DNA from: Theionarchaea archaeon | Lineage (GTDB): Archaea; Methanobacteriota_B; Thermococci; Methanofastidiosales; SZ-28-30 | Direction of reading: 5' to 3' | NCBI GenBank assembly: GCA_018992685.1 | Contig: JACVGT010000019.1 | Span: forward strand, 89,365 to 153,364 | Length of the DNA: 64,000 bases | In this document: positions 61,640-64,000 of the stretch, piece after piece | How the letters are laid out: each line of letters begins with the position of its first letter | How positions within the stretch are numbered: position 1 is the first letter of the stretch | Made by a program: the position numbers and the translations under genes | The notes under the pieces: model-generated | Seen by the model: the letters and a program-made list of their open reading frames with translations, nothing else | What the model was told of the DNA's origin: nothing | Databases searched by the model: none

Positions 61640-63799
61640 TCAGGAAGGCTGCCACTCATCTGCTCTTTCCTCTACAGGCGAATTAAGGTTTTCCTGAGGT
61701 GTCCTGTGTATTTTGAAGACCTTGACTGTGCCAAAATCAGCTACTTCCTCAAAATAGTGCAGTCCGCCTCCATTGAAAAAGAACAATTGTACCATCATGG
61801 TATCCATGGCATCAGAGGGGATCAAGATAGCCAATGAATCTGAACCAAACCAGACAACACCCAGGGTGCCATTCACTCGTGTCAGAAAATATGTAGTTCC
61901 ATTCGCCGCATACACCGTCCCCTGGGTAGACACCAGAGACTGTCCTTCCAGGATGTAGCTATGATACTCCCCCTGAGTCTCGAATATCATAATGTTCCCG
62001 ACTGCAGTGGAATACAGGTGTTCTGTGACCTGAGGCCTCAAAACAGTTCCCACCGGAAAAGCTCCATAGAGGTAGGTAGCCTCACCTTCTCCCGTGACGT
62101 AATCCCATGTCCCAAGGTAGGAGACCACATCAAACAGCATCGCTGTCCTGGAATCCAGGACCAAATACGCATCCTGTCCCTCTACAGCGAAAGGACCCAT
62201 TTCCGCTTCTAGCAATTCCAATCCCTTCTCCCCCGGAGGATACGGCCGCACCCGTCTTGCCTCATCAACACTGTCAAACCCATACACTTCCTGGACTGCA
62301 ATCTTCTCAGTGTTCGTATTCAGGATCGTCCCGAATTTGAGCAGCCTCCAGTAGATATCATAGTGCCCGCCGTTCATCACTGACCTTCGTTCCGCAATGG
62401 ACTCTATCCAGTATCCATACTCCCAGTCCGATATCACCACACTCCCAGTGGGGGTATTCTCTCGTATCCACAGGAGCGCATCCCACCAATCATCACTCAT
62501 TTCACTTGCAGCTGTACCTGCCCCTCGAGCTGTGACGCACACCGGGACCATCAGGGCTACCATCAGGCACACGGCCACCAACTTCCTTCCTGGAGACCCC
62601 TTTGCAATGAAGTCCCATATTCCTGACAGCGCAACTCCTGAGACAATGAGCACAGGTATCATCAGGATCAAGAGGAATCTCACACCTGAAAGGGACATCA
62701 AAATCGCTCCTGCAAGATAAAGACTTATAAATAGGAACCTGTTGAGTGAATTCTTCTGCTTCAGCAGAACATACAAGCCAACAGGGGCCAGGAATAGTCC
62801 AACAGTGAAGTATTCAAGAAGATATTCCAGAGTAACAGGCTGCCTCTGGGAAATGAATGGTCCAATATTTGGATAGAGTGCACCTCTTGTTTCCGAGACA
62901 GGTTGCGAAAGGCTGAGACTACCGGCAGCCCTGGACAGAAATTCCTCCCGGTAGAGTATGATCAGAAGAACACTCAAGACCCCGAGAATCACAACACGTT
63001 GTCGACCGGGGTACTTGAACGTCGCAAGGAGTAAGAGAGCAGCTACCCCCAGGATGGCACCCTCGATAAAGAAGTGGGAATAAAGACTGTGAGGCAGTGC
63101 GAAAGAGAGAAGTAGTAGACTGACAGGGATCAGATTGACAGGTTCTTTCTTGAGGAATTTGATGAGTATTACGATGAAAGAGGCTCCTCCCAGTAGAAGC
63201 AACAGGTGCCAGTATCCCACCCAGGTCAATTCAAAGAGGAACAGGGACACCCCTGCAAGAACAGCATATGTAGACTTCCACGGATCTGAAAAAGCCTTCA
63301 CCCACAAATAGGTTGAAAGAAGAGAGAAAACAAGGATGAATCCGTCAGTATCTGCAAATCCCATCAAGGTCCTCGTGACTGAATATGCAGTTAATCCAAA
63401 TAAGAGAGCACAGAAAAGGCCCCCTTTGGTGTTGGAGAATTCCTTCCCCACGAGAAAAGCCAGAATAACAAATAAGATCACCGGAATAACTATGGAATAG
63501 CTGCACCACGACAAGAGGTTATGGTTGGTAACCCACCCAAAGAGACGGAATGAATAGGCGAGGAAGTAGGGAAATAAGGGAGGATGTTTGTTACCGGGCT
63601 GGCCAGTGGGCCAGGAGGCCATGTAGTCCCACTCTGGTCTGTGTTCCTCTTCCACAATGGTTCCTGCCATGCGATAATAGTAATAAGGATCATAGCGGAG
63701 GAGACGATTGCTGTCTTCTAGAACGTAGTCAGCTCTCACCACCACGGAAATCCCTATGATAACAATAAGCAGGATGATCGCTTTCTGATTCTCAGACAA
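61640..63799 (-). CDS. aglB: Archaeal oligosaccharyltransferase AglB/STT3 with variant DWEYG motif
   Basis: A 719-residue integral membrane enzyme that moves lipid-linked glycan to Asn of secreted proteins. About 13 helices (1-430) and a soluble C-terminal domain. Catalytic features: DPYYYYRM (Asp37), GFADTDGF (Asp150/Asp152), QPVSETRG (Glu303), GVRF (Arg373). The acceptor-binding motif, almost always WWDYG, reads DWEYG (458-462) within VISDWEYGYWIES. The start is a TTG with an AGGTG site five bases upstream; TATA at 63831-63838. Confidence 0.88.
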   Translation of the reverse strand: MSENQKAIILLIVIIGISVVVRADYVLEDSNRLLRYDPYYYYRMAGTIVEEEHRPEWDYMASWPTGQPGNKHPPLFPYFLAYSFRLFGWVTNHNLLSWCSYSIVIPVILFVILAFLVGKEFSNTKGGLFCALLFGLTAYSVTRTLMGFADTDGFILVFSLLSTYLWVKAFSDPWKSTYAVLAGVSLFLFELTWVGYWHLLLLLGGASFIVILIKFLKKEPVNLIPVSLLLLSFALPHSLYSHFFIEGAILGVAALLLLATFKYPGRQRVVILGVLSVLLIILYREEFLSRAAGSLSLSQPVSETRGALYPNIGPFISQRQPVTLEYLLEYFTVGLFLAPVGLYVLLKQKNSLNRFLFISLYLAGAILMSLSGVRFLLILMIPVLIVSGVALSGIWDFIAKGSPGRKLVAVCLMVALMVPVCVTARGAGTAASEMSDDWWDALLWIRENTPTGSVVISDWEYGYWIESIAERRSVMNGGHYDIYWRLLKFGTILNTNTEKIAVQEVYGFDSVDEARRVRPYPPGEKGLELLEAEMGPFAVEGQDAYLVLDSRTAMLFDVVSYLGTWDYVTGEGEATYLYGAFPVGTVLRPQVTEHLYSTAVGNIMIFETQGEYHSYILEGQSLVSTQGTVYAANGTTYFLTRVNGTLGVVWFGSDSLAILIPSDAMDTMMVQLFFFNGGGLHYFEEVADFGTVKVFKIHRTPQENLNSPVEERADEWQPS

Positions 63800-63830
63800 G
63801 GCAACACCTGTATTGATGGTTTGATACCAC

Positions 63831-63838
63831 TATTTAAA
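63831..63838 (-). promoter_or_regulatory. TATA box of aglB
   Basis: TTTAAATA on the minus strand, 35 bases before the TTG start; a short leader carrying the AGGTG site is expected. Confidence 0.5.
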
Positions 63839-64000
63839 GATTACGGGTGGGGGGGTTTTGGGACGAAAATAGCTAAATAGCTTTTAAGCCTAAGGGAAGC
63901 AGCTTGCCTTTTCGGTTCCTTTTCTCATGCTCAGGAGAGGTCTTCACTGTTTTAGAGGAGTTTTCATCTCGCTTCCTCTTTGAACTGCACGTATTCTTCC

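Noticed and set aside
1-64000. CRISPR array or rRNA genes
   Set aside because: No regularly spaced direct repeats of 24-40 bases and no rRNA-like sequence were seen by eye.

Overview
The window comes from an archaeon. Supporting signs are a gene for eIF5A beside deoxyhypusine synthase, an archaeal STT3/AglB oligosaccharyltransferase, an archaemetzincin, Trm1, a DacZ-type diadenylate cyclase, a tRNA-Arg with a short bulge-helix-bulge intron, and many TATA boxes 25-30 bases upstream of a start codon (leaderless genes). First genes of transcripts are often leaderless, while internal operon genes often carry AGGAGGTG-like ribosome binding sites. The Mbh-type hydrogenase, DacZ and orphan UvrA suggest a euryarchaeal lineage, perhaps an uncultured anaerobe related to Thermococci or Theionarchaea; that placement is inference. 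No CRISPR array, rRNA or intact insertion sequence was seen. Layout: 0-5 kb holds a DNA repair/tRNA modification operon (ligase, TrmO-like, MutS2-like) after a partial secreted-protein gene. 5-14 kb holds paralogous membrane proteins, a FIST sensor, an Lrp regulator divergent from an unusual PEPCK-like enzyme, a frameshifted asparagine-synthetase-like gene, a lipoprotein gene interrupted by an in-frame TAG, an AK6-like kinase and an SPL-like radical SAM protein. 14.3-23.4 kb is one compact 15-gene minus-strand operon: four-cluster ferredoxin, short CODH-like protein, Mrp-type antiporter subunits, then a group 4 [NiFe] hydrogenase. The hydrogenase keeps all nickel-binding cysteines, but the CODH-like protein lacks the His ligand and one Cys ligand of the canonical C-cluster, so its substrate is an open question. 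This is the most interesting locus in the window. 24-36 kb holds DacZ with an MscS channel, a membrane-anchored phosphodiesterase, a HEAT-repeat protein, a molybdopterin-domain-like lipoprotein with an ECF-like membrane protein, a winged-helix regulator with a PfkB kinase, archaemetzincin and UvrA. 36-44 kb holds small regulators and secreted proteins, tRNA-Asn, a broken RHS tail, the AcnX-type phosphomevalonate dehydratase large subunit, and the eIF5A-agmatinase-deoxyhypusine synthase operon, which links polyamine synthesis to hypusination. 44-53 kb holds a BlaI/BlaR-like pair with a palindromic putative operator, then a five-gene MacB-like ABC system with an S-layer-like protein. 53-64 kb holds a membrane-spanning metallophosphoesterase, TatA/TatC, tandem tRNA-Arg/tRNA-Gln, adenine deaminase, Trm1, a GTPBP1-like GTPase, an EamA transporter and an AglB with an altered WWDYG motif.
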